Shown: positions 1-6,838 of the stretch, in pieces | How the letters are laid out: each line of letters opens with the position of its first letter | Position numbering within the stretch: the first letter of the stretch is position 1 | Origin: an uncultured Oscillospiraceae bacterium | GTDB lineage: Bacteria; Bacillota; Clostridia; Oscillospirales; Oscillospiraceae | Assembly: GCA_934565615.1 (NCBI GenBank) | Contig: CAKTIH010000081.1 | Location: 1-10,392, forward strand | DNA: 10,392 nt | Direction: 5' to 3' | The notes under the pieces: generated by a model | Database searches by the model: none | What the model was told of the DNA's origin: nothing | Seen by the model: only the letters and a program-made list of their open reading frames with translations | Program-made: the position numbers and the translations under genes

Positions 1-896
1 ACGAGCAGCTGGTTGAGCGTCTGCTCGCGCTCGTCGTGTCCGCCGCCGAGGCCGCTGCCTCTCTGACGGCCGACAGCATCGATCTCATCGATGAAGATGA
101 TCGCCGGGGCGACCTTCTTTGCCTGCTCGAACAGGTCGCGCACACGACCCGCGCCGACGCCGACATAGAGCTCGACAAAGTCAGAGCCCGAAATTGACAG
201 GAACTGCACGCCGGCTTCGCCCGCGACAGCCTTTGCAAGCAGGGTCTTACCGGTTCCCGGAGGGCCGACGAGCAGCACGCCCTTGGGTATGCGCGCACCC
301 ATCGCGGTATAGGCCTTGGGGTTCTTGAGAAAGTCGACGATCTCGGAGAGTTCTTCCTTCTCCTCGTCGCAGCCCGCGACATCGGCAAAGGTCTTCTTGT
401 TCTTTTCGTCGCTGCCGAGGCGGGTGCGCGCCTTGGAGAACTTGGCGATACCGCCCGCTCCGCCGCCGGCCTTGTTCATCATCACGTACCACAGCGCCAT
501 CACGCCGACCATGACGAGCACATAGGGTATCATGCTCGCCCACCACGGCGCAACAAAGCCTTCGTCATAGTCGTACTGTTCGAGAACACCGGACTCGTAC
601 TGGCTCTTTATGATGTCCTTGAAGTCCTCATAGAACACGCCGAAGCTGTAGAGGTCGTACTTCATTTCCTCCGTGGGAGCTATGGCGTCGCCCGTCCTGA
701 CCTCAAGGATAATGGTGCTGCCCTCGGTCCTGAATGACTGCACCTTTTCCTCGGTGAAGAGATCGACGAGGTCGGAGTAGTTCTTTATCTTGTTGGTGTC
801 CTTCTCCCCGGTCATGGTGAAGATCACGGCCATCATTATAACGATGAGCAGCACGTAAAATCCCAGATCCCGGGCGCGGTTGCGGTTAGGTTTCAA
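1..896 (-). CDS. ftsH: ATP-dependent zinc metalloprotease FtsH, 3' part cut by window edge
   Basis: This is a membrane-anchored AAA+ protease that extracts and degrades membrane and short-lived cytosolic proteins. Only the first 298 codons are present; the rest of the AAA domain and the zinc protease domain with HEXXH lie beyond base 1. A first transmembrane helix is at about residues 11-28, an extracytoplasmic segment at about 30-118, and a second helix at about 119-140. The AAA+ module then begins, with Walker A GPPGTGKT (211-218), a pore-loop motif YVGVGAGR (244-251) and Walker B IIFIDEIDA (266-274). The pore aromatic is Tyr where E. coli FtsH has Phe, a mild change. The start chosen is TTG at 896-894, the only standard start codon between the upstream in-frame stop (915-917) and the first helix. 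It sits 13 nt from its AAGG ribosome binding site, which is long. It follows hpt by 47 nt, a common pairing in Firmicutes. Confidence 0.96.
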   Translation of the reverse strand, partial: MKPNRNRARDLGFYVLLIVIMMAVIFTMTGEKDTNKIKNYSDLVDLFTEEKVQSFRTEGSTIILEVRTGDAIAPTEEMKYDLYSFGVFYEDFKDIIKSQYESGVLEQYDYDEGFVAPWWASMIPYVLVMVGVMALWYVMMNKAGGGAGGIAKFSKARTRLGSDEKNKKTFADVAGCDEEKEELSEIVDFLKNPKAYTAMGARIPKGVLLVGPPGTGKTLLAKAVAGEAGVQFLSISGSDFVELYVGVGAGRVRDLFEQAKKVAPAIIFIDEIDAVGRQRGSGLGGGHDEREQTLNQLL

Positions 897-943
897 GTAT
901 ATGTCACATCCTTCTTATACGATGGAGAATACGATATAAATGC

Positions 944-1477
944 TCAGGAGTATATCTCCGGCTTGAGTACGCCGATATACGGCAGGTTGCGGTAGCGCTC
1001 GTTATAGTCGAGCCCGTAACCGACGACGAAAGCATCCGGCACCTCAAAGCAGGAGTAATCGGCATAGACGTCTGCCTTGCGTCTGGCGGGTTTATCCATA
1101 AGCGTGACGATGGATATCGACGCGGGCTTTCTGACCATGAGGTAGTTCTTGAGGTAGCTGAGGGTGACGCCGGAGTCGAGGATATCCTCAACGATGATAA
1201 GGTGACGGCCCTCGATGTCCTCACTCAGGTCCTTGTTTATCTTGACAGCGCCGGTTGAGCTTGTTCCGCTGTAGGACGAGACAGCCATAAAGTCCATCGA
1301 GCACTGTATGTCCACATAGCGCATGAGATCGGCCATGAAAATGAAGCAGCCCTTGAGCACGCCCACGAATATCGGGTCCTTGCCCGCAAAGTCGCGGCTT
1401 ATCTTCGCGCCGGCCTCGGCCACGCGCGCCTTGATCTCATCCTCACCGATCAGAATTTTTTCAATATCCTCGTGCAT
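944..1477 (-). CDS. hpt: Hypoxanthine phosphoribosyltransferase
   Basis: This cytosolic purine salvage enzyme transfers phosphoribose from PRPP to hypoxanthine or guanine, giving IMP or GMP. The protein has 177 residues, close to the family norm of about 180. The PRPP-binding loop is clear as IIVEDILDSGVTL (94-106), with the acidic pair Glu97-Asp98. The flexible loop with the SSYSGT motif is at 67-72, and the base-binding segment PDAFVVGYGLDYNERYRNLPY lies near 147-167. The ATG start at 1477 has a GGGAG ribosome binding site (1487-1491) 9 nt upstream. It lies 60 nt after tilS and 47 nt before ftsH, the tilS-hpt-ftsH order known from Bacillus and many Clostridia. In Bacillus, HprT has been reported to interact with FtsH and to respond to ppGpp; whether that holds here is unknown. 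No promoter of its own was recognised. Confidence 0.96.
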   Translation of the reverse strand: MHEDIEKILIGEDEIKARVAEAGAKISRDFAGKDPIFVGVLKGCFIFMADLMRYVDIQCSMDFMAVSSYSGTSSTGAVKINKDLSEDIEGRHLIIVEDILDSGVTLSYLKNYLMVRKPASISIVTLMDKPARRKADVYADYSCFEVPDAFVVGYGLDYNERYRNLPYIGVLKPEIYS

Positions 1478-1518
1478 TGAATGTGTCTCCCGTTTTTTCT
1501 CTTTTCTATTTGTCCAAT

Positions 1519-1531
1519 GCCGCTGCGCGGC
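1519..1531. other. Small hairpin in the tilS-hpt spacer
   Basis: A perfect 5-bp inverted repeat, gccgc/gcggc with a 3-nt loop, lies just after the tilS stop codon. With one bulged base the stem can extend by three more pairs. On the transcribed minus strand it is followed by an A-rich stretch rather than a run of T, so it does not look like an intrinsic terminator. It could be an RNA-processing or mRNA-stability element between tilS and hpt, or chance in GC-rich DNA. Confidence 0.3.
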
Positions 1532-1537
1532 TTGAGC

Positions 1538-2836
1538 TTATATTTCGCTGAAGCTTATCTTCAGCACCCTGTCCCCCGCCTTCGGGGCGGCGCGCTCGTC
1601 AACGGCGATGCCGCAGACGGCAAGTATCCCTTTATCGTCCCGGATGACCGGGGCGGTGTCTCTCTGATGTTGGCTGAAGCCCGCCTCCATGAACAGGCTC
1701 TTCAGGCTCTTTGTGCAGCCGCGCCCCAGCGGCCTCATGCGGTCGCCCGGACGCCTGCCGGTACAGGCTACAGCAGAGTTAATATTCTCATATTTGATGT
1801 AATAAGTCTTGAACAAGCCGTTAATTTCTTCCCTGTATTCGGTAAATTCCGCGCTCATGCGCAGCCCCGCTTCGGGAAGCTCCGTCACTGTGCCGGGGAT
1901 CACCGCGCGCGCCGGGAGCGTGACGCTCTCCTGCGCCGCGAGGTATAACCTCCCCTGATCGCACACGAGCCGGCGGCCCGTGATATCAAGGCTCCGCACT
2001 CCGGTACTCCGGCACAGCCTGAGAGCCGCGTCGGTCTGTTCCATCGTAAGCCCCGTGCCGAGAAGCTGCCGCAGCACGCGCGAAGCGATCGCCGGGTGCA
2101 GCGCGGAAAGCTCTCTTGCGGGGAGACTCCCATCATGGAAGTTCTTTTCAACGAAGTCTGACGCGAGGGAAGAAAGGCAGTCCTCATCCCGTCCCAAGAG
2201 TTCCGCCGTGCGGCCCGCGGCATCGGAGAGCGCGGGGTTTATCTGCCGCAGCACGGGCATGACTTTGTGCCGGATGAGGTTGCGGCTATAGTCGTCGCTG
2301 CCGTTCGTGCTGTCCTCGATATGCTCAATGCCGTTTTCAGCAAGGTACTCTTCGATCTGCGCACGGCTCACGCCCAGCAGCGGGCGGATGATGTTGTCCC
2401 GCCGCGCGGGAATGCCGCGCAGGCCGAGCGCGCCGCTGCCGCGTGTGAGGTTGAAAATAAGCGTTTCGGCGTTATCGTCGGCATTGTGCGCCGTGGCGAT
2501 AAACCCGCAGCCGCGCTCCCGCGCAGTGCTTTGCAGGAACTCATAGCGCAGTTGCCGTGCGGCCTCCTCGGTGCCGAGTCCGTGCGCCGAGGCATAGCCC
2601 GGCACGTCCCCGTGACCGACGACGCATTCTATTCCCCGCTCAGCACACCAATCTTCGACAAAGCGCGCGTCCCGCCGGGATTCCTCGCCGCGGATGCCGT
2701 GCTCATAGTGTGCGGCGATAACGTCCGCGCCATAAGTATAGAGCAGGTGCAGCAGGCACATCGAGTCCGCGCCGCCGGACACGGCGCACAGTATGCGCTC
2801 CCCGGCAAATGCGGCCAAATCAAGCTTAATAGTCAT
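1538..2836 (-). CDS. tilS: tRNA(Ile)-lysidine synthetase TilS
   Basis: TilS uses ATP and lysine to convert C34 of the CAU-anticodon tRNA-Ile to lysidine, so that the tRNA reads AUA codons and is charged with isoleucine. It is essential in most bacteria. The 432-residue protein has the N-terminal PP-loop ATPase motif SGGADS (20-25), the AHYEHGIRG segment (42-50), and the conserved AHNADDNAET (116-125) and LTRGSG (130-135) motifs. A helical middle part follows. The C-terminal TilS domain is recognisable as RRPGDRMRPLGRG (361-373), then KSLKSLFMEAG (376-386) and a conserved segment near 400-414. The ATG start at 2836 lies 2 nt after the dnaB stop, with only a weak purine-rich sequence upstream. 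Translation is therefore probably coupled to dnaB. Length and motifs look complete. Confidence 0.96.
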   Translation of the reverse strand: MTIKLDLAAFAGERILCAVSGGADSMCLLHLLYTYGADVIAAHYEHGIRGEESRRDARFVEDWCAERGIECVVGHGDVPGYASAHGLGTEEAARQLRYEFLQSTARERGCGFIATAHNADDNAETLIFNLTRGSGALGLRGIPARRDNIIRPLLGVSRAQIEEYLAENGIEHIEDSTNGSDDYSRNLIRHKVMPVLRQINPALSDAAGRTAELLGRDEDCLSSLASDFVEKNFHDGSLPARELSALHPAIASRVLRQLLGTGLTMEQTDAALRLCRSTGVRSLDITGRRLVCDQGRLYLAAQESVTLPARAVIPGTVTELPEAGLRMSAEFTEYREEINGLFKTYYIKYENINSAVACTGRRPGDRMRPLGRGCTKSLKSLFMEAGFSQHQRDTAPVIRDDKGILAVCGIAVDERAAPKAGDRVLKISFSEI

Positions 2837-2838
2837 CT

Positions 2839-4182
2839 TCAGTTATCTTCGCGGCGCTTTTCCAGTGAGCTGAAGCTCGTGAACTCAGGCAGCCATGACA
2901 GTTCAACCGTGCCGGTCTGGCCTTTGCGGTTCTTGAGTATGATAGCCTCGGCAAGATTCGGGTTTTCGCTTTCCTTATTATAATATCCGTCGCGGTACAG
3001 GCCTATGACGACGTCCGCATCCTGCTCGATAGCTCCCGATTCACGCAGGTCGGAGAGCATAGGTCTCTTATCCTGGCGCGATTCGTTTGCACGCGACAGC
3101 TGCGACAGGCAGATGACCGGGACGTTCAGCTCCTTGGCCATGATCTTCAGCATGCGGCTTATATCGCTGACGGCCTGAGTGCGGCTCTCGTTCGACCAGC
3201 TGTGCCCGCTGCCGGCGGACTGCATCAGCTGGAGGTAGTCAATGACCACAAGGTCGAGGTTCGGCACACGGCGGCACTGTGCGTTCATGTCCGACACGGT
3301 GAGCGTCGGGTTATCGTCGATGCGTATGTCGGTCTGGCTGAGAGTCTGGGCGGCGTCGGAAATGTCGCGCCACTGCTGCTCGGTGAGCTGGCCTGTCAGC
3401 AGGTTCTGCGACGGTATCAGCGCCGCTCTCGACAGCAGCCTCATGACAAGCTGCTCTCGCGACATTTCGAGCGAGAAGATCGCAACGGTCTTGTGCTGGC
3501 TCATAGCCGCGTTGAGCGCCATGTTCAGCGCGATGCTCGTTTTACCCATACCGGGTCGGGCGGCCACAAGAATAAGCTCGGATTTATTGAGGCCGAGGGT
3601 CACCCGGTCAAGGTCGGGAAGCCCGGTCGAAATGCCGGGGATCTGGTTTCCGGAGGACGCGGCTTCGGACAGCTCGTCAAACACGCTCTGCACGACCGTT
3701 GACACCGGCATAAGTCCGCCGACGTTGCGTCCCTGACGCAGCGCATAGATGCGCCGCTCCGCGGCTTCGAGCATCGTCTCCGCTTCGCCGGAGCCCTCAT
3801 AGACCATGCTGTTTATCTCGTCTGCCGCTTCTCCGAGACGGCGCAGCAGCGCTCGGTCACGCACTATCGCGGCATACTCCATGACGTTTGCCGCCGTCGG
3901 CGTGACACGCATGACCTCGGCGACGTACGCGTCGTTATTCTCCTGATATACGCCCCTGACCTTCATCTGGTCAAGCACTGTGACGGGGTCGATGGTCTGC
4001 CCGTAGGAGAACATGGCGTACATCGTCTCATAAATATCCCGGTTGAGCTTCACATAGAACTCATCCGGCTTCAGCTTTTCGAGCACCTCCGGGATGCACC
4101 GGGGGTCTATGAGCATCGAGCCTATGACCGCCTGCTCCGCAGGTGCGGAGTACGGTGTTTTTTTGCCCAGCAGTTCGTCCAT
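2839..4182 (-). CDS. dnaB: Replicative DNA helicase DnaB (DnaC of Bacillus)
   Basis: This is the hexameric helicase that unwinds the replication fork and recruits primase. At 447 residues it has normal family length and shows no intein. The N-terminal helical domain (about 12-115) opens with the typical PAEQAVIGSML segment (14-24). The RecA-like domain (about 185-440) carries Walker A ARPGMGKT (208-215), FSLEM (236-240), Walker B LVVIDYLQLM (311-320), the SQLSR motif (360-364), and LRESGAIEQDAD (379-390) containing the arginine-finger region. The ATG start at 4182 has a GAGGA ribosome binding site (4191-4195) spaced 8 nt away, the spacing that recurs in this window. The rplI-dnaB adjacency is widely conserved in Firmicutes. 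The 37-nt spacer after rplI holds a short GGCC/GGCC stem (4201-4212) with a GCAA loop on the transcribed strand, which is too weak for a terminator. Confidence 0.97.
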   Translation of the reverse strand: MDELLGKKTPYSAPAEQAVIGSMLIDPRCIPEVLEKLKPDEFYVKLNRDIYETMYAMFSYGQTIDPVTVLDQMKVRGVYQENNDAYVAEVMRVTPTAANVMEYAAIVRDRALLRRLGEAADEINSMVYEGSGEAETMLEAAERRIYALRQGRNVGGLMPVSTVVQSVFDELSEAASSGNQIPGISTGLPDLDRVTLGLNKSELILVAARPGMGKTSIALNMALNAAMSQHKTVAIFSLEMSREQLVMRLLSRAALIPSQNLLTGQLTEQQWRDISDAAQTLSQTDIRIDDNPTLTVSDMNAQCRRVPNLDLVVIDYLQLMQSAGSGHSWSNESRTQAVSDISRMLKIMAKELNVPVICLSQLSRANESRQDKRPMLSDLRESGAIEQDADVVIGLYRDGYYNKESENPNLAEAIILKNRKGQTGTVELSWLPEFTSFSSLEKRREDN

Positions 4183-4219
4183 TACCTGATTCCTCAGTCC
4201 GGCCTTGCGGCCTGATCTA

Positions 4220-4666
4220 TTATCCCTCTACGACCAGAACGTTTATAGTTCCGCTGACCTCGTAGCCAAGCTTCGCCTTGACGCTGAAGCTGCCGAAGGT
4301 CTTTATAGGCTCAGCCTGAACGATCTTATTCTTCTCGATGTCGATATCAAACTGCGCCTTGAGCGCGTCGCTTATCTCCTGCGAGGTGACAGCGCCGAAG
4401 AGCTTACCGGCGTTGCCGGCCTTGGCCTTGATGATGACCTGTACGCCGCCGAGCTTCTTTGCGTTCTCCTCGGCCTGTGCCTTTTCCTTTGCGATCTGCG
4501 CGGCCTTGGCCTTTTCCTTGAGCTTGAGCGCATTTATGTTGTCAGCGGTCGCCTCGGAGGCGAGCTTGCGCGGGAGCAGGTAGTTCCTTGCGTAGCCGTC
4601 GGAGACTTCCTTCATCTCGCCCTTCTTGCCCTGACCTTTGACATCTTCATGAAAAATAACCTTCAT
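4220..4666 (-). CDS. rplI: 50S ribosomal protein L9
   Basis: L9 is a large-subunit protein that binds 23S rRNA near the base of the L1 stalk and reaches toward neighbouring ribosomes; it helps keep reading frame. The 148-residue length is standard. The N-terminal rRNA-binding domain has the family signature from GQGKKGEMKEVSDGYARNYL (11-30) onward. A long, Lys/Ala/Glu-rich connecting helix follows at about 41-75, then the C-terminal domain, containing GKLFGAVTSQEI (87-98). The ATG start at 4666 is preceded by AAAGGGG (GGGG at 4677-4680). The ribosome binding site begins directly after the gdpP stop codon, so the two genes are 16-17 nt apart and clearly co-transcribed. Confidence 0.97.
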   Translation of the reverse strand: MKVIFHEDVKGQGKKGEMKEVSDGYARNYLLPRKLASEATADNINALKLKEKAKAAQIAKEKAQAEENAKKLGGVQVIIKAKAGNAGKLFGAVTSQEISDALKAQFDIDIEKNKIVQAEPIKTFGSFSVKAKLGYEVSGTINVLVVEG

Positions 4667-4682
4667 TTTCTATTATCCCCTT

Positions 4683-6671
4683 TCAGGCAAAATAATCATC
4701 TATGGCGGCATATATTTTGCTTACCGCCTCTTTGAGGGTCTCACCCTGTTGGAACTGCACCGCCGCGGCGCTTCTGTTGCCGCCGCCGCCGAGCTTTTCC
4801 ATGATGAGCTGTACGTTAAGCTCGCCTATCGAGCGCGCGGAGGCGAACACTCCGCCCTTACCGTCGGGCGCGACGACGATAGACGCATCCACTCCGGAGA
4901 CGTTCAGCAGCTCGTCCGCCGCCTGTGCGGCGACTATGCGCTCCTGCGGCTCCTCAGGCGCTGCGACCGCTACCTTGCGGTAGAGCTTCGCGCTCTGGAG
5001 TATCTTATACTTTGCGACGGTGTCCTCCATATCCGACTGGAACAGGCGCTTGACCGCCGCCGTGTCCGCGCCGTGCCGGCGCAGCACCGCCGCCGCATCA
5101 AAGGTACGCTCGCCGGTGCGGATGGTGAAGCTCTTGGTGTCAAGCACGATGCCGGCCATCAGTGCCTCGGCCTCGCAGCGGAGCATGTCCGTCGCCTCAG
5201 GAAGCTCCTGAAGTATCTCGGTCATAAGCTCGCACGCGGACGACGCGTAGGGCTCGATAAAGCCGAGCGCGGCGTCGTGTATATAGGTCGCGGCGACGCG
5301 GTGGTGGTCTATGACCGCGACGCGCTTGCATAGGTTCAGCAGGTCCGGGCACTCCACCTGCTCGGGGCGGTTCGTGTCCACAACGGCGAGCAGCGTGTGC
5401 GCGTCGACCTTGGAGGGCGCTTCCTGCGGGGTAAGGAATATGTCCTTATACTCCGGCTCGCGGCGCACCATGTCGATAAGCGGAGCCGCGGCGCAGTGCT
5501 TCGTGTCCGCAACTATTGAGGCGTGTATGCCGAGCTGCCGCGCAAGGCAGCATACGCCGACTGCCGCGCCGATGCTGTCCAGATCGCCGAAGCGGTGACC
5601 CATGACAAGCACCTTGGAGGAGTCCTTTATAAGCTCGGAGAAGGCATTGGCCATAACGCGGGACTTGACCTTGGTGCGCTTTTCTATCTCGAAGCCGCGC
5701 CCGCCGTAGAACTCGAAGCTCATCTTGTTCTTGATAACGGTCTGGTCCCCGCCGCGGGAGAGCGCAAGCTCACCTGCCATGTCCGCAAACTGGAGCGCTT
5801 CGCCGAAGGTGTCCGCATCCGCGCCAAGGCCGATGCTTATAGACGCGGCGATGCCGCTTGGGCTTTCGACCTCGTGCATCTCCTCGGTGATCTTGAACTT
5901 GCCGGCCTTGAGCCACTCAAGGTCGCGCCGCTCCATCAGGACGATGTATCTGTCACGGTCATAGCGGCGCAGGATGCCGTCAAAGGACGCACACCACTGG
6001 CCGAGCTTGTCCTCCACCGCGTCGCGGATATCGTTCTTTATACGCTCCGGCTGGTTCTTGGTAAGCTCCTCAAGGTTATCGATGATGACGACGCCCGCGA
6101 TTGGGCGGCTGTTCTCGTACTCGATGCGGATGTTGTCGTAGTCCGTGACGTCCACCCAGTAGGTTATGCCCATGAACGGGCTCTTTTCCTTGTCCTTATC
6201 GGAGCGGATGATGTTGCCGTGCAGCTGATATTTCCGGTTGCCTACCTCAAGCAGCGTCGGGTACCGGGTCTTACCTTCGAGCAGCCACTTGCCCGAAAAC
6301 TGCGGCACAAGCTCCGTGAGGTTCGCGTCGAGCCGCGTACCGGTCTCGCCGCACATCTTGAAGAACATTTCGTTGCCCCAGATAATGCGCGAATCGTCCA
6401 GCCCGAACACCGCGATCGGCAGCGGGAAATTCGTCAGCGTGCTGCTCTTGGCGTTCTCCGTCTCGTAGGTCACGGATTCGATATACGCCTTGAGCTGTTT
6501 CTCTCTCCTGCGCTTTGACAGGAAGAAGAAGATCATGAGCAGCAGAATGGCTCCGCCCTCTATAGCCGCAAGCGTGTACATACCGTACAGCAGCGTCGCG
6601 GCGGCAAATGCGACCAGCAGGATCAGCGGCAGCTTGCCGGGTTCGGCAAGACGCCTGAGATTCTTGTTCAA
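4683..6671 (-). CDS. gdpP: GdpP-type cyclic-di-AMP phosphodiesterase (DHH-DHHA1)
   Basis: GdpP (YybT) is a membrane enzyme that hydrolyses c-di-AMP to pApA and so controls turgor, potassium and cell-wall physiology. Counting from the TTG start the protein has 662 residues, the usual size. Two N-terminal transmembrane helices (about 14-33 and 35-52) precede a PAS-like domain (about 75-180) and a degenerate GGDEF domain (about 187-315; it contains RGGDQTVIK but not a catalytic GGDEF signature). The DHH domain carries GHRFGDLDSIG (358-368), VVDTN (431-435), DHH (455-457) and LDTKSF (510-515). DHHA1 follows, with GGGGNRSAAA (628-637), where the usual His of the GGGH motif is Asn. TTG at 6671 was preferred over GTG at 6680 because AGGAGG (6680-6685) lies 8 nt before the TTG but overlaps the GTG. 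It is the first gene of the six-gene minus-strand unit. Confidence 0.93.
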   Translation of the reverse strand: MNKNLRRLAEPGKLPLILLVAFAAATLLYGMYTLAAIEGGAILLLMIFFFLSKRRREKQLKAYIESVTYETENAKSSTLTNFPLPIAVFGLDDSRIIWGNEMFFKMCGETGTRLDANLTELVPQFSGKWLLEGKTRYPTLLEVGNRKYQLHGNIIRSDKDKEKSPFMGITYWVDVTDYDNIRIEYENSRPIAGVVIIDNLEELTKNQPERIKNDIRDAVEDKLGQWCASFDGILRRYDRDRYIVLMERRDLEWLKAGKFKITEEMHEVESPSGIAASISIGLGADADTFGEALQFADMAGELALSRGGDQTVIKNKMSFEFYGGRGFEIEKRTKVKSRVMANAFSELIKDSSKVLVMGHRFGDLDSIGAAVGVCCLARQLGIHASIVADTKHCAAAPLIDMVRREPEYKDIFLTPQEAPSKVDAHTLLAVVDTNRPEQVECPDLLNLCKRVAVIDHHRVAATYIHDAALGFIEPYASSACELMTEILQELPEATDMLRCEAEALMAGIVLDTKSFTIRTGERTFDAAAVLRRHGADTAAVKRLFQSDMEDTVAKYKILQSAKLYRKVAVAAPEEPQERIVAAQAADELLNVSGVDASIVVAPDGKGGVFASARSIGELNVQLIMEKLGGGGNRSAAAVQFQQGETLKEAVSKIYAAIDDYFA

Positions 6672-6679
6672 GCCGCGCA

Positions 6680-6685
6680 CCTCCT
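6680..6685 (-). promoter_or_regulatory. Ribosome binding site of gdpP that decides its start
   Basis: A full AGGAGG on the minus strand sits 8 nt before a TTG codon (6671-6669). The next upstream in-frame candidate, GTG (6680-6678), shares its first base with the end of this motif and cannot be served by it. The same 8-nt spacing is seen for gapA and dnaB, which supports the TTG start. Confidence 0.85.
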
Positions 6686-6761
6686 CTTTAAGATGTCTCT
6701 CTATCTTCTTTTGCTATCCGTATGGGATAAATTTCCATAGTAATCCACGATACGATATTTT

Positions 6762-6790
6762 ATTATATCAAATCCGTCCCCCGTTTACAA
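6762..6790 (-). promoter_or_regulatory. Candidate sigma-A promoter of the gdpP-rplI-dnaB-tilS-hpt-ftsH unit
   Basis: On the minus strand, TTGTAA (-35, 6785-6790) and a perfect TATAAT (-10, 6762-6767) are separated by 17 nt. Transcription would start near 6755 and give a leader of about 84 nt before the gdpP TTG. The leader can form only a small TATGG/CCATA stem (about 6721-6739). No known riboswitch was recognised, including the much larger ydaO c-di-AMP class. The assignment is pattern-based. Confidence 0.7.
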
Positions 6791-6838
6791 CAAATAATTT
6801 GCGTCCGTTCACAGATAATAAGCGTAAAGCAAACGTAA

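Noticed and set aside
1519..1531. Hairpin after tilS considered as an intrinsic terminator.
   Set aside because: The transcribed strand continues with A-rich sequence instead of T-rich, and hpt follows at 60 nt with its own ribosome binding site, so read-through is more likely.
5523..6518. A 331-codon plus-strand open frame opposite gdpP.
   Set aside because: gdpP has clear domain motifs on the other strand, and the antisense frame has no ribosome binding site or recognisable domain. It is a GC-rich shadow frame.
6723..6749. Sequences resembling DnaA boxes (TTATCC-like and TAATCCACG) upstream of gdpP, near dnaB.
   Set aside because: Each has two or more mismatches to TTATCCACA, they are not clustered, and dnaA/dnaN are not nearby. 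They do not support an origin.
6672..6755. Possible c-di-AMP riboswitch in the gdpP leader.
   Set aside because: The predicted leader is only about 84 nt and forms just one small stem, far short of the ydaO-class structure.
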